Positions 21,605-33,839 of a stretch of 64,000 nucleotides of DNA are shown here, one piece after another; position 1 is the stretch's first letter; each line of letters starts with the position of its first letter. Source of the DNA: Paralvinella palmiformis. Taxonomy: Eukaryota > Annelida > Polychaeta > Terebellida > Alvinellidae. The notes beneath the pieces are model-generated. The model was not told the DNA's origin, did no database searches, and worked only from the letters and a program-made list of their open reading frames with translations. The stretch lies in assembly GCA_025642065.1 (NCBI GenBank), contig JAODUP010000653.1, forward strand, positions 124,001-188,000. Direction: 5' to 3'. The position numbers and the translations under genes were made by a program.

Positions 21605-22900
21605 ACACAGGTACCAATAGTATCTGACCGGATTACCTGAGTTTTCCAGATGACTCTCTAATAGACACCAATTCACACAGATATTCAGGTGTCATATTAT
21701 TAATAGAAATGTAATTTAATAGTAGCATCTTGAAATTGATCTAACATATAGCCCATGTAGTTTATGAATAATTGGGGTGATTTGATCATATTTTAGAGTA
21801 TTATGCAAGCAGCACTATTCTGAATTCGCTGAAGGCGATTGATGTTATAATCAGATATGCCATATAACAGGGAATTACAATAGTCTATACGAGATGCAAC
21901 AAAGGCACCGACTACATTTAGAAGTGCTTCTTGTGTCAAGAATGCTTTTAAACAGACGATGTTCTTAAGCTGGCATAAAGCAGCTGGGCATACTGATGTT
22001 CATACAGGTTAATATATGGGTAAAAATAACCCCTATATTTTTTACTGACTTATTAGGGGTAATCAAAGATGCACCCATATGTAACGCTGGTGATTGTAGG
22101 GATTTAACACAATGTGGTGATGCCAAATATATATTATTTGTTTTATTATCATTTAGTCTTAGAAGAGTTTGAGTCATCTAAAGCTGAATAATTTATCAGC
22201 AATACAATGTTCTAAATTCTTCAAGGAAGAGGAGAAATGTAACTCATTATCAGGATCTAGTGATATACACAGCTGTGTGCCATCAGTATACAGGTGATAT
22301 TTAACCCCATATCGCTGTGTAGTGATCTCAAGAGGACGAGTATACACTGCGAAAACCAGAGGACCAAGATCTGAACCCCGTGGAACACCAGATAACAAAA
22401 ACTGAAAGTAATAAAATACCATGAACAGACAGTCTCTGGCAGTGTTGTTCTAGATGGGATCGAAACCATTCAAGTACCTTACCTGATCGATCAAACATGT
22501 TTTTTAACTTAGAAAAAAGTACATTATGGTCAACTGCATCAAATGCAACTGACATATCCAGAAGAACTAGCTTACCTTGACCATTTGACCGTATAATATC
22601 ATTTTTCACCCGAACCAAGGCTGTTTCAGCGTTGTAACCTCTTTTATAGGCAGACTGTAGTGATTCATTAATGTTAGTATTGATTAAATATTTGTTTAGA
22701 TAGGAAGCAACTGTCCTTTCTATACCTTTAGATAAAATATAAAATGTGAACCAGGTCTGTAATTATTTAGAATATTAAAGTCTATACCCTGCTGTTTTAT
22801 TAATGGTTTTACAAGCAGCTTTCATAGATCTTGGAAAATACAAAGAGATACTGATTTATTAACTTTATTTGAAATCGGGCTTATTAGAACATCCACTTTA
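21605..22900 (-). mobile_element. LINE A copy 3, mutated catalytic box
   Basis: Minus-strand LINE A fragment lacking the 3' noncoding end. Three overlapping frames (22618-22328, 22422-22174, 22177-21965) cover 'VRVKNDIIRSNGQGKLVLLD', 'MSVAFDAVDHNVLFSKLKNM', 'GKVLEWFRSHLEQH', 'SGVPRGSDLGPLVFAVYTRP' and 'KYHLYTDGTQLCISLDPDNE'. The active-site YADD is replaced by YTDG, which would abolish polymerisation by itself. Upstream noncoding similarity continues to about 22900. Relative to copy 5 it keeps the VDHN box that copy 5 has lost. Confidence 0.88.
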
Positions 22901-23111
22901 ACGAAATATATTGTAAGATACATCAACGGTAATAAGGAAAGCATCAGACGGCATGGAAGACACAGACACACCTTTAATCAAAATGTCATCATCAGAGGAT
23001 ATGCCAAGACTTAAGATGTGACCATGGCTATGTGTTCTTGCTTGCACTTACTGCTTGAGATTATTCCGGTGCCATTACATCGAGACCCAGTCATACCTCC
23101 TGCCATCTATC

Positions 23112-23430
23112 ATAAGAACCAACACGTCACCCCTACCACCACCACCACTACTACCACCACTATCACTACCACCAACACTATTACCACCATCACTACCACT
23201 ATCACCAACACCACGACCAACACCACCGCATCATCATCACTGTCATCGTTACAGCCAATACCAACACCGGCAGTGAACACAAGTACCACTACCAAAACTA
23301 ACACTACCATTACCACTACCACCATCGCCACCACCACCACCATCACAACCACTACCACCACCATTATCACCATCATTACGATCACCACCACTATCACAAC
23401 AACCAGCACCACTACTACCACCTTTTCAAA
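23112..23430. repeat. ACC/ACT trinucleotide-rich tract
   Basis: About 320 bases of imperfect ACC, ACT, ATC and AAC triplets. The strong strand bias (almost no G on the plus strand) opens frames on both strands (Thr-rich plus, Val-rich minus), which are artefacts. Confidence 0.9.
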
Positions 23431-23597
23431 TAGAAATAAACAAACTTTTATATGAAACATAAGATTCATCATATATGTGTGTAATGTGGTCAGACCTATG
23501 AGTCAAATGTTGATGATGTATATAATCTAACTTCCAAGGTAATTTATTATTATTACAACAGATGGATTTACTTTACATGTTGATCTACTAAAAGAAC

Positions 23598-23599
23598 TA

Positions 23600-23644
<45 letters not shown>

Positions 23645-23663
23645 CGTGTGTGTTTGTTTGTTT

Positions 23664-23716
<53 letters not shown>
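23598..23716. repeat. TA then TG microsatellite preceding repeat R
   Basis: TA repeats (about 23600-23641) run into TG repeats with TTTG variants (to 23714). The same TA-TG order comes just before R copy 2 (44012-44080), suggesting the microsatellite is carried with, or born at, the R left flank. Confidence 0.9.
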
Positions 23717-23736
23717 GTGTAGGGTATATATAAAGA

Positions 23737-24367
23737 GGCAACAGGCACAGAACATCAACATATCTAAACATACATTAATCTAAAAATAAAATGTTCCATA
23801 CCTCCACATATCGATAGATGTGTGCGTATACCTAAGCATGTGTCTGATCTACTCATCAGCCTGTGGGAACCAGCTAATTCGCTTTTCGTACGCGACAAAT
23901 TACAGTTTGTTCATAACAAAGAGAATGTACACTAATTCAGTATGGACTCATTGAAGTAATTTAGCTAAAATAAAAACAAAGTAGCAATACTGCACAATGG
24001 GTTGTTACTGGACTAGAACGAAATATCGTCTCAAACCTGAGTAAATACTATGATTTACTCGAACCTAACAGCTAATCCTCATACGTTTCCGTTCATCACT
24101 AAATGAACGTTCATTCACGCTTAATTTAGCGTCCCTGAGTATATGCAGTTAGGTGTGGTGGGATCTAAATTAAAGCGCCTATCCACTTGATCTATTTGAC
24201 CCATGGTCGAGAACAGCGGATTTCAGGCAGATCTCCGATACTGCGAATGACACGTCGGGATTATAATAGCTATACATTTAACAAATTTCCTATATCAGTG
24301 TAACCTAATTACTCATAATATGGGAAAAAACTCTGTCCGCAGCTTAATACCCATGGAGATGCCTGCC
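23737..24367 (+). repeat. Dispersed repeat R, copy 1 (internal 387-bp deletion)
   Basis: Very close to R copy 2 (44101-45130) from 'GGCAACAGGCACAG' to 'GATGCCTGCC'. Shared blocks include 'CCTCCACATAT', 'CTACTCATCAGCCTGTGGGA', 'TTTTCGTACGCGACAAAT', 'AGAATGTACACTAA', 'GACTAGAACGAAATATCGTC' and 'GCGAATGACACGTCGGGATT'. At 23900/23901 it lacks the part corresponding to 44289-44675. ACAAA occurs at both edges of that segment in copy 2, so deletion between short direct repeats is likely. No coding capacity. The right end is followed directly by TG repeats. Confidence 0.88.
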
Positions 24368-24450
24368 GTGCGTGTGTGCGTGTGCGTGTGTGTGTGCGCG
24401 CGCGCGTGTGCGTGCGTGTGTGTGTGGGTGTCGGTGAGTGTCTGTGTGTA
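24368..24450. repeat. TG/CG-rich microsatellite
   Basis: TG repeats mixed with CGCGCG and TGCG units. The frames on both strands (Cys-Val and Thr-His) are artefacts. Confidence 0.9.
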
Positions 24451-25229
24451 TATTTGTCTCTTTGTCTCTCTGTTTCTATATCGTGTAACATCTTCCAGTT
24501 TGCAAAGACCTCCATATGTTTATGTCATTCATTATGACTATATAATCAAATTTATGACCAGTAATTTTCAGTTTTCTTTCTAGTTTTTGTCGTTCATGTT
24601 GTTTTATTAACTCGATTATTAGTATTCGGTTTAATCGATGACTTCATAAATCAAGGTAATGCTGCAAATAACTCTTATTTACCGTTGATGATTATAACTG
24701 TGTAACCTGCTAATATAATATTTGCTAAATCGAACTCTTTATTTTACTTCGAATAAATGCTACCCCTACCTCTATGCTAGCTTATGGAGAAAATTTGAAA
24801 TATATGCTTAGTGAAGTAATCTTAAAACAAATCTGTTCCACATCTCACCACGCCTTAACGGATCCAATTGTCATCAAGGGCAACAGACGAGCAACATATA
24901 CATAGACAGACAAATATATTGGCTAATAAGTGCGCGAGAAGAGAAGAACTGTCCGTCTGTGGCATCAACGCGTCATCTCAATTTAGTTTCCTCGGAACTC
25001 ATTCAGCGTCAAATCAACGAAGAGAGTGAAACAGTGATTTGCTATCTTTGATAGATAACATCCAGATGTATATAGGTTTGTAATTATGGTGGAAAGGTCA
25101 CGGTTAGTACATAATAAATAATCCCTGAGCTTGGTTTATCCGTCAGTTATCGGACACATATCAGAGGTGATAAATTATGAAGATATTGCTTTCCCCATTA
25201 ATGTATCACTTCCCTTTGATAAGATGTAT
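24451..25229. other. Intergenic stretch with faint repeats
   Basis: No gene. The part at 24510-24670 is weakly similar to 46850-47020, and 24840-25010 weakly resembles 53400-53600. Both are too diverged to call as elements by eye. Confidence 0.3.
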
Positions 25230-26100
25230 GCTCATGTCAAAATGGATTTGGTTCTCGTACGGAGTCTGATATCGGACAGCTGCTGATGATGTTGTCAAAA
25301 GGTTTCTCTACATCTAGCCTTCTGCCTATATGGTCTGTGAATGGGTTTCATGTTGTACTACTGGGCCTCATTAGTCAACGAACAATTATCTTTATGTTTG
25401 TCGCAGACATTTACAAAAACCATTAATTAATAATATACCAGTTTGGACTTTTATACTATAAGGAAGTGCACACCTGTTTAAGATTTAACAACTTTGTCAA
25501 ATGTTATAGAAACAGCAGTTGTTATCCGTCTAAATAAATATTTATTCAATACTAACTCTAATAAAACATGGTAGTATGTATATAAAAGAGGCCACAATCC
25601 CCGAAGCACATTTATTTTGGAACAAAATGATACCAAGATAACATGATACCAAGATAACAACTGATACAGGTATTTCTGTTATTGTTTTATAGTTTACTAC
25701 AGGATTCGGTTGTTGGTCTTTTAGTTATCACAATATACCCGCTCCTTAATTATATCAATTAATAGCAATATGTCGTTATATATGATTTGCATACCTATGA
25801 TTCACCGCTGTATGTGTCACTGATTTCCGATAATTAATACACTTTTTACTCTTCTCTTGAGAATTTGAAAAAATTTATTGCTGAAATTCGGCTGTATATG
25901 ATCTAAATATTCCAAATTTAAGAGACAATAAAACAAATATTGTCTACTTGTCTTGATATTATTAAGTGAAATCCCTAAATCAGCGTAAAGATTCGTGAAC
26001 CTTTCATTTTCTCTAACGGGCCATTAATATAACTCTGAACTATTTTGCATCAGTTAATCTAATACACTTTGTATTAGATAGCGCATCCATGTTATAATTG
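25230..26100 (+). mobile_element. LINE A copy 4, ancient fragment
   Basis: Heavily decayed. Across frames it keeps the order of LINE A: an 'ESDIGQLLMMLSKGFS' segment (about 25265-25310), 'AVVIRLNKYLFNTNSN' (25515-25562; RT start) and 'NKTW..YVYKRGHNPRST'. After a deletion it resumes with 'AEIRLYMI'-like sequence and 'RQ.NKYCLLVLILLSE'-type remains of the segment after the YADD box (25875-26000). There is no catalytic box and no open frame. Plus orientation. Confidence 0.6.
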
Positions 26101-27270
26101 CAAAACTAACTGATGGATCTAATAATGGTATATCATCCTAATTTGTGTGTGAACTACTGTCCATTAAGGTATTGAGTGCCATTCACACACATCACACTAC
26201 TCCGTTATTGTTTTCTGTTTTACTTGAAATAGATATATTCAGTCTTTTGATTTATAAAGTTCATAAATATACATCGACTACACGTTCTTATCCCGGTATA
26301 ATGTGATTTCTTATGATGTTGAGAAGCAGTAAAGATACATCTAATTCAGAGCAGATTCACATGAAAACTCCGTTATTTTATTTATGTTAATAAAAGCCCA
26401 CTCGGCTAATATAAAACGGTTACAATGCCAATAACAATAATAAATATTAGCCACAGGTTTAACCTTAATAGTGACAAGATACGTTTTAAGTAGACATCCA
26501 TATGTAGGATAAAATTGATTATCAGTTATAAGGGCTTTTCACGCGTTATCGGGTACTGTGCTGTTGCCAGTAATTACAAAAATTCTTTACTAATCAGATG
26601 CTTGAAACTATGTACGTTTCCTCTGTATTACTTTAATTAATTTGCATAGCATTATCATATCTTACGACTTCTTTGATACTTTACGCTATCGTACATTCAT
26701 ATTCTGTTCGATGCACAAAGATGGCTAGAATTAATTTAAACCTATAATGAACAGATTCATCTCACCTGCGTTATATAGCAGGCAAATATAGGATATTTCG
26801 ATATTCCAATATAATTATTCTACACTTTCTGTGATCCTTACTCACTGAAAAATATATTGGCTATGAAAAACTACTTATTCTTTTGGGAGAGAAATAATAT
26901 ATTTAACATAGAAATTCGACCAGAATAATGGTTGTGTTTTATATTGTCAATGGAAATAAATCGTCACATATTGTGTGCTATTGCCGATATTACCGATAAA
27001 ATTTCCCTATTGAGAAAATCCATGCAATATTTGAATTAATGTAATATAGTTTGAATATTCTCATAGGCTTAAAACTAAATTCTGTTTTCTGCTTAGTCCA
27101 TTACTGCATAGGGAAAAACAATCTCTACCCAGAATAAGTATATGGTTGGCATGAACTTGAACCATCAGTACGTACAATGGACATCGCGGCCGCCACTGAA
27201 TAGGTATCGATCCAAAATAAGATATATCTGTCCCAGGTTACCAGTCTGCAGCCAATCTAGGACTGACATG
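26101..27270. other. Intergenic stretch, no gene seen
   Basis: A/T-rich, no frame above 60 codons and no recognised repeat. Confidence 0.4.
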
Positions 27271-27272
27271 AA

Positions 27273-27416
27273 TAGCTAACATGGCAGAGTCATCACGATA
27301 TTGTTAACAAATGATGGATCAAAGATCTGATAGCTATGATTAGTAGCTAACAGGGTAGAGTCATCACAATATTTATAACAAATGATGGATAAAAAGATCA
27401 TATGGATATGATTACG
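27273..27416. repeat. Tandem duplication, ~71-bp unit
   Basis: 'TAGCTAACATGGCAGAGTC' at 27273 recurs as 'TAGCTAACAGGGTAGAGTC' at 27344. Both are followed by 'ATCAC.ATATT', 'AACAAATGATGGAT' and an 'AGATC...GATATGATTA'-like end. Two units, moderately diverged. A 132-codon minus-strand frame (27674-27276) runs through the duplication. It has no recognised motif and is probably not a gene. Confidence 0.85.
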
Positions 27417-27934
27417 GTAATATAATATCGTTCGCATAAAAGAAGACACATTCTGGTTAAGGTCAAGATAACAGGGTTTGGGCTTTACACACATCGTCGT
27501 CAGGTGTCGGCTTTCTCTAACATCAAATTGAGCTTTAAACAGATAAAAATGTCGATAATAAGAGAGACCAGAGATAATTAATAAGATTCTACGAACCTTC
27601 TCATACATGAAAGCCCGATGTGTCGACGTAATCTTCGGAGGATGAACGAAAACAAACGTTTGTTCTCTACGCAAAACGAACTAAGGTCGATAAGGTCATT
27701 TATTTTTAAAAGAATCACGCACACAAACATAAACAACAGAGCTCGCCTTTGTATATTATGATATGTATTATTGACGAGAGGAGTGTTATACAACAATGAT
27801 TATACACTACGGATGGACACGAACAAAGGTACGATGACTAATCAACACACGCAGATGAGTGAGAGAGAAGGGGGGGGGGGAAATTAAGTCATATTAATTG
27901 ATCAGAAAAGTAGTCCTTGGCTATATGTATCTCG

Positions 27935-28110
27935 TGGATTTTGCAGTATGTTGGATTAACACGGATTGACTCAGCATGTCAACAATGCAATTCACAAAGG
28001 AGGCACACTCTAGATTTGGTCATCGCAAGAAAATCGAGCTCCATCATAGTAAGAGCTCCTTCTGTGTGTGATCCTTGTCTCAGTAGCAGCAAAGGCAAAT
28101 CCAAATAACA
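27935..28110 (+). mobile_element. LINE endonuclease C-terminal remnant
   Basis: The frame 27917-28108 contains 'RRHTLDLVIARKSSSIIV' and 'SVCDPCLSSSKGK', which match the GHTLDLVI...SD region near the end of the AP-type endonuclease of CR1/L2-like LINEs. The expected SDH motif is not intact (Ser-Ser-Ser). A similar remnant with parallel wording lies at 41920-42115. Which LINE family it belongs to cannot be decided by eye. Confidence 0.6.
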
Positions 28111-29014
28111 TTTGAACACAAATAAAGGTAATTTGTAACCAACAGTTGCCAGAAACTGCTTTGTGGATAAATAGGTACATCACGTGGTATACTTGCACAT
28201 ATTACTAATCTTATTTACAAACAAAATTCTATAAATAATAATAATACGTCAGTTGTGTGATGATTATGAATAATTACTAAGATTTAAATAAAGATAAAAT
28301 AATAATTAATTTGTTGAGGAAAACCTATCTCGCTAAGATATATATTTGTATGAATCACTGAAAGGTGTTCGCATGTACACAACTAATTTAGCATGTGGAC
28401 AGAAAAACATAAAAAACATATTTTCATAAAATAAATCAATTTTAAATCAAAGACAAAACACAACCCATCCACTTTTTATTTTAAGAACATCAAAGGGCGG
28501 CTGAATAGGAATAACTGCAGTAGAAGCATATCTTGGATATCTAAATATGTGGACCATGTTTACCATTTTGGCTATAATTTTGTGACACAGCCATAGGGAT
28601 TTCAGTAGGCTGTGTTCATCTGGTGTGTCGTTTTTTGGAGTGTGGTGGTAGGTGAACCGATAAGTATAGGATTGGGTTTGTCAGTCGGATGATCTTATAA
28701 CTGAGGTACACGTTAGCAGATTATCTAACTAAAGTTCCCCCCCCCCCCATTGTTGGATATACTTCTTGAATAGATTCACCATTTGTATGTTTGGAATTAT
28801 ATCTAAAATCTTAAAAATGAATCAGCTAGACATCAAGCTAAATTATTGGTTATGGCATAGGTATAGCATACTGAGATACCTGAAAATGTAGGTGATTGGT
28901 CTTGTAATAAGTGTTCTTATACAGTCTATTGATGACTGATCAGACAGTACACAGTACAGTAGCAAAGGTCGGAACTCTGGATGTACTAATAAACCATCAA
29001 TCTGTTGCAATTGC
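28111..29014. other. Intergenic stretch, no gene seen
   Basis: No recognisable coding piece. A run of ten or so C residues lies at 28738-28748. It may include decayed 5' sequence of LINE A copy 5. Confidence 0.35.
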
Positions 29015-30570
29015 TATTAATGGTTCTCCATGCTAGTGCCTTTCTATCGGAACTTTTAAACCACACTAATTGACTGTAATATTCTAAACAATTACAGACC
29101 TGTTTCAAATCTTACATTTTAATCTAAAGTTATAGAGAAGGCAGTTGCTTTCCATCTAAACAAATATTTGATCAATAATAACATTAATGAATTACTACAG
29201 TCTGCCTATAAAAGTTGTCACAGCACTGAAACAGCCTTGGTTCGAGTGAAAAATGATATTATGAAGTCAATTGATGAAGGTAAGCCAGTATTACTTGTTC
29301 TTCTTGACTTCTCTGTTGCGTTTGATACCTTTGGCCATAATGTAATTTTTCTAGGTTAAAAAACATGTTTGTTGTGTTAGGTAAAATATTTGAATGGTTT
29401 CGATCCTATCTGGAACAATGTTCCCAGAGAATGTCTGTTCATGGTATTTTATCTGACATTCAGTTTTTGTTATCTGGTGTACCACAGGGTTCAGATCTTG
29501 GTCCTCTGGTTTTCACAATGTATACCCGTCCTCTTGGAATCACTGCGCAGCGATATGGGGTTAAATATCATTTGTGTGCTGATGACACACAGCTGTATAT
29601 TATATATCACTGGATCCTGACAATAAGTTAAATTTCTTCTATTCTTTGAAGAATTTAGAACATTGTGTTGCTGATATTCAGCTATGGATGACTCAAAATC
29701 TTCTAAAACTAAATGATAATAAAACAAATATTTTATATTTGGCATCACCACATTGTGTTAAATCCCTAAAGACACCAGCATTACAGATGGGTAAATCTTC
29801 GATTACCCCTAATGGGTCAGTAAAAAATCTAGGGGTTTATTTTTGACCAATGTATTAACATGTCACATCAGTGTGCCGAGCTGCCTACTACCATCTTAAG
29901 AACATCCACTGTTTAAAAACATTCTTGACACAAGAATCACTTGTAACTGTAGTCCATGCCTTTGTTACATTTCGTATAGACTATTCTAACTCCCTGTTAT
30001 ATGGTATATCTGATTATAAATTTAATCGCCTTCAGCGAATTCAGAATAGTGCAGCTCGCATTGTAACAAATACTAGAAAATATGATCATATCACCCCAAT
30101 TCTTCAAAAACTACATTGGCAACCTGTTAGACAGCGTATCCAATTGAAGATTTTGTTAATAACGTATAAATCTATTAATGATATGGCGCCAGAATACCTG
30201 TATGAACTGGTGTTCATTAGAAAACCATCCCGAAAACTCAGGTCATCCAGTCAGATACTATTGCAGGTGCCAGTGCCAATTCATATGGTGATTATGCGTT
30301 TAGTGTTGCAGCCCCCACTTTGTGGAATAGGTTGCCGGCAAATATTAGTTATGCGTCGTCTCTTCAAAGTTTAAATCTCTTCTAAAACAACACCTATTTA
30401 AGGTCGCTTTCACAGATAAATAATTATTATCTTTTAAATCATTACAGGGTTTTTACAGATATATTATTTGGGGTATTATTATATTACATATTATTTGTAC
30501 AGCGCCTTTGAATGGTTCCTGCTAGTAAGGGCGCTTTATTAAATATATATTATTATTATATTATTAATAC
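29015..30570 (+). mobile_element. LINE A copy 5, longest RT copy of the family
   Basis: The best-preserved LINE A reverse transcriptase here. In order: 'CNILNNYRPVSNLT' (29075); 29168-29359 'LLQSAYKSCHSTETALVRVK' and 'LLVLLDFSVAFDTFGHNVIF'; 29365-29631 'GKIFEWFRSYLEQC', 'SGVPQGSDLGPLVF' and 'KYHLCADDTQLYI'. Then 29646-29846 'ADIQLWMTQNLLKLNDNKTN' and 'GSVKNLGVYF'; 29871-30374 'CRAAYYHLKNIHCLKTFLTQ', 'SRIDY'-like 'FRIDYSNSLLYGISDYK', 'NSAARIVTNTRKYDHITPIL' and 'YKSINDMAPEYLYELV'. The catalytic box reads CADD rather than YADD, and the frame shifts at least three times. The 3' end has a GCGCTTTATTAAA sequence and TTA/AT repeats (30530-30570). Truncated at its 5' side. Confidence 0.93.
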
Positions 30571-32199
30571 CATTGTAAACATCCAATATTGTTTTAATAT
30601 ATAGCGTCTGTCCTGTAACATAATGCGTGATATCGTTCTTTGAGATGTCTTCATATAATGTTGTATGACGGAAAAGAAAAGCTTTATTCTTAGCATAAAA
30701 AATATATATATGAAATAAATAACTATGTCGAAAAGGATGCTATATTATTAAGAAACAACATTACTGAAGAAAAGTTTTTTTTAATCTTAGAATTAATAAC
30801 CTTACCTGAAGAATGAATTAGTAGTAACTGCACAATAAAATATTACGTACTCAATTATGATTGAAAACACTAATACAACGTTAAATAGAAATAAATGGAA
30901 TTAAAATCCAAATTAAATATGATTAATGTCATGAAATTAAACATCAGTAGTTATCAGATTGAAAAATTTAACTTCAAATTGGAAATAGAGATATAGAAAA
31001 ATGGAAGGGATGATTAGTTATTTGTATTGACTGTTACATATCAACAACATTAAAAGTTAGCTCTTTGTGTGATATAAACTGATACGGTTTAGATCTATAA
31101 TTGAGCTTAATCTGATGAGAATTAAACGTTTTGGACACTAAATAAATATTATTCATCTAACAGACCCGTGATATATGAAGCCCATTAAAATAACACTTTG
31201 CTATTTTAGCGACACTTTGGCACAGTTCAAATAAACGTGTATGTACTATTAGGTCTGATAAGAATCTAAATATTATTATAGAGAAAACAACACCATCAAC
31301 AACAATAACAACAACAATAATACTAATAATAACGACAGTACTAACACCAACAACGATAGTAACATCAACAACAACATAAAACAGCTGACAAAAAAAATCA
31401 GAGTAAATGTTATATCACGAACTCAGCAGTCACTTTGAAATATAAATCCCGAAATTTACCTGCTTGATTAGAATCGTACCATCAGCTCTATCCTATATTT
31501 AGATCACAAATGTTATGCTAATTATTTCATCAATACGTCATAATACATTTTCAGGCCTCAAGCAAATGTGAGACCATCAAAAGAAAAGTAATCGTTTTGT
31601 TGATGAAGAAACGCCCACTGAATGAAATCTACTGTTATTAGATTGGGAACGGGCAATGGCTGGAAATATTAACGTTACCAAAATATACGGCCTTCTTCAT
31701 TAAAATATCTTGATGCACAGCCACCTAATCTTAAAAAGTTAATAATCAAACGATAATCAAACGGTTTAACGACCAATCAATATTGTATCATATTTGATAT
31801 TAATTCTGCAATATACTGATCGATTGTTAAGAAATATTAATCCCAGGAATTCAGAATGCATGGAAACAGGCCTAATGTGTGGACCGAAATACATGGAATG
31901 CAGATAGGAATTAATTAGCAAAATTGTATTTATGTCGAGATTCATTAAGAATTTGACAACATTTTCATTTTGTACATGAACTGTCATCATCGAGTCTTAA
32001 ACTTATAACGAGACGTATATAATGGTAAAAATGCAGATTTTGCTTTGAAAATTAATGGAACATTTTACTAAGATAATATTGATTGTCGGGAATAAAAATA
32101 ATTTAACAACATTAATTTTAGCAATTGTTTAATTTGACGCCCCAGAGGGATGATGCAATACTATTTAAATATTTGCTTTTGTAGCAATTTTATTTATGG
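30571..32199. other. Intergenic stretch, no gene seen
   Basis: A/T-rich. It includes an AAC/AAT-rich patch at 31285-31380. The one minus-strand frame (31990-31766, 74 codons) has no recognisable motif. Confidence 0.4.
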
Positions 32200-32202
32200 A
32201 AT

Positions 32203-32247
<45 letters not shown>
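32200..32247. repeat. TA microsatellite
   Basis: Near-continuous TA run with one early interruption. Confidence 0.9.
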
Positions 32248-33289
32248 TACATGAAAAGAAAAATATAATTACAAGTGAATAGTCATATAAGGAAATATTC
32301 CATTTCACTTCATTTGGTGACTTATTCCTCATGTTTCCTTTGTATCCATGAATAATTAAACAAAGTTAGTAGAATTGTATTGTTACTTTAACGATGTGTA
32401 GCACAAAAGAATTCCAAATACAATGGCATAATAAAAGAGCTAGCTGAGCTAATAGCAAATTTGTAGATGAAAGCAGGAAAATATGAATTACAACCTAATT
32501 ACAATATTATTATACAGGTGGCAAAACCAGGAAGGCTATTGTTTATGGTGAGGTAAATAAACGTTAATTTATATCCATCGGCTATGATTAAATTTATTTG
32601 GAAACTTTAAATCCGTAGACGATGAGATTGTTCAATAATTGATCACGTTGATATTCTCAGCAGCATCTCGAATTCGTTGCAGCGAGCCAAATTGAGAACT
32701 GGAAATAAATATAAATAGGTCCATCTCTAGACTTGGACAGATTACTATACTAAACGTTCTCTTCACGGTAGCCGTTGTGTGTTGCAAAGTAATACGTAGG
32801 AAACGAGAACGATTATATATGGCCATTATACGCCCTTTATTAGATGGAGCAAGAGTAAGCAAATACTAACACAATCACACAATTTTATGTGACATTAATA
32901 ACGTCTAAAGAAATGATTAAGATTTCGCTGCATTAGATTCCATGCAATACCTGTAATAAGAGAATATGTGACTCAATATTTATTCCGACAAATTACGAAT
33001 TAGAATCTCGGCATCAATTAATTGCACAAGGAATTTAAGCTTGGGATTGAATTACTGAGGTGATAACTGGGACTGTTAGAATTAAAGCATTTCTTTTATC
33101 GGCTTCCGCGTCATGGTGATGATTAACGCTATTTCTCAGACCTAACGCAGTGTAATAATGTTACACTGCACCAAAACATGAATGATAAATCAATTCAGAA
33201 GTTATTTTACCACAATTATTTCTATTGAATAGCAACATCTAAACTTCCGGTGAAACTTATATCTCCCATAAATAAAACAGTACATATCT
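32248..33289. other. Intergenic stretch, no gene seen
   Basis: One 76-codon minus-strand frame (32862-32632) without recognisable motif; otherwise nothing. Confidence 0.4.
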
Positions 33290-33399
33290 CAATCTATACA
33301 TAAAAAAATATATACCTCCACATATCTATTCGCAGCTTAGGAACTAATACATATATCTGAGCTAGATTATGTGGCCCAGTTAATCCGATTTTAGTACGC

Positions 33400-33440
<41 letters not shown>

Positions 33441-33680
33441 TATATTTAATAAAGCACCCTTACCAGCCGGAGCCATTCAACGGCGCTGTAATATGCCACG
33501 TCCACAGGGACACGGATACCTGCAAAACTTGCCATTTGACACCACAGCTCGCAGTAAACAACACGTATCCGTGGTTCTATAGTAAGTTATTGCATACACA
33601 AGATAACTACTTTGACAGCACAGTTTACATTCGGCAGTAATACCCTGTTGTTCAAAAGAAACTTATACATAAAAACGATT
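33290..33680 (+). repeat. Dispersed repeat R, copy 5 (diverged), split by a LINE A tail
   Basis: Left arm 'ACCTCCACATATCTATTCGC' to 'TTAGTACGCG' (33315-33400). Right arm 'ATATGCCACGTCCACAGGGA', 'CCATTTGACACCACAGCTCG', 'CAGTAAACAACACGT', 'CAGTTTACATTC' and 'TTCAAAAGAAACTTATA' (33491-33668). The two arms join in other R copies at 'GTACGCGACAAATATGTCAC'. This is the oldest-looking R copy. Confidence 0.75.
33401..33490 (-). mobile_element. LINE A copy 6, solo 3' tail
   Basis: Only the last ~50 bases of LINE A plus its TAA-repeat tail: TAA repeats at 33401-33440, then on the minus strand the GCGC / 'AAGGGTGCTTTATTAAA' end also seen at 3200-3245 and 30500-30545. It is a severely 5'-truncated insertion within repeat R copy 5. 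Confidence 0.82.
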
Positions 33681-33839
33681 GAATCAGTGAGCGAATTAGT
33701 GGGTTAGTCTGTGCGTGTATGTCCGTGTGTGCGTATGCATGTGTGTGTGTGCGTGCGTGGGTGCGCCCGCATGCGTGTGAGCCTTTTCTTAGAACATAAA
33801 AAACAAGTGATCAAGGCTTAATTGATAATGTGTGATTTG

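Noticed and set aside
24510..24670. Repeat shared with 46850-47020
   Set aside because: The resemblance is only partial and in A/T-rich sequence; it cannot be separated from chance by eye.
27276..27674. 132-codon minus-strand frame as a gene
   Set aside because: It runs through the 71-bp tandem duplication, has no recognisable motif, and a frame of this length can arise by chance in this amount of sequence.
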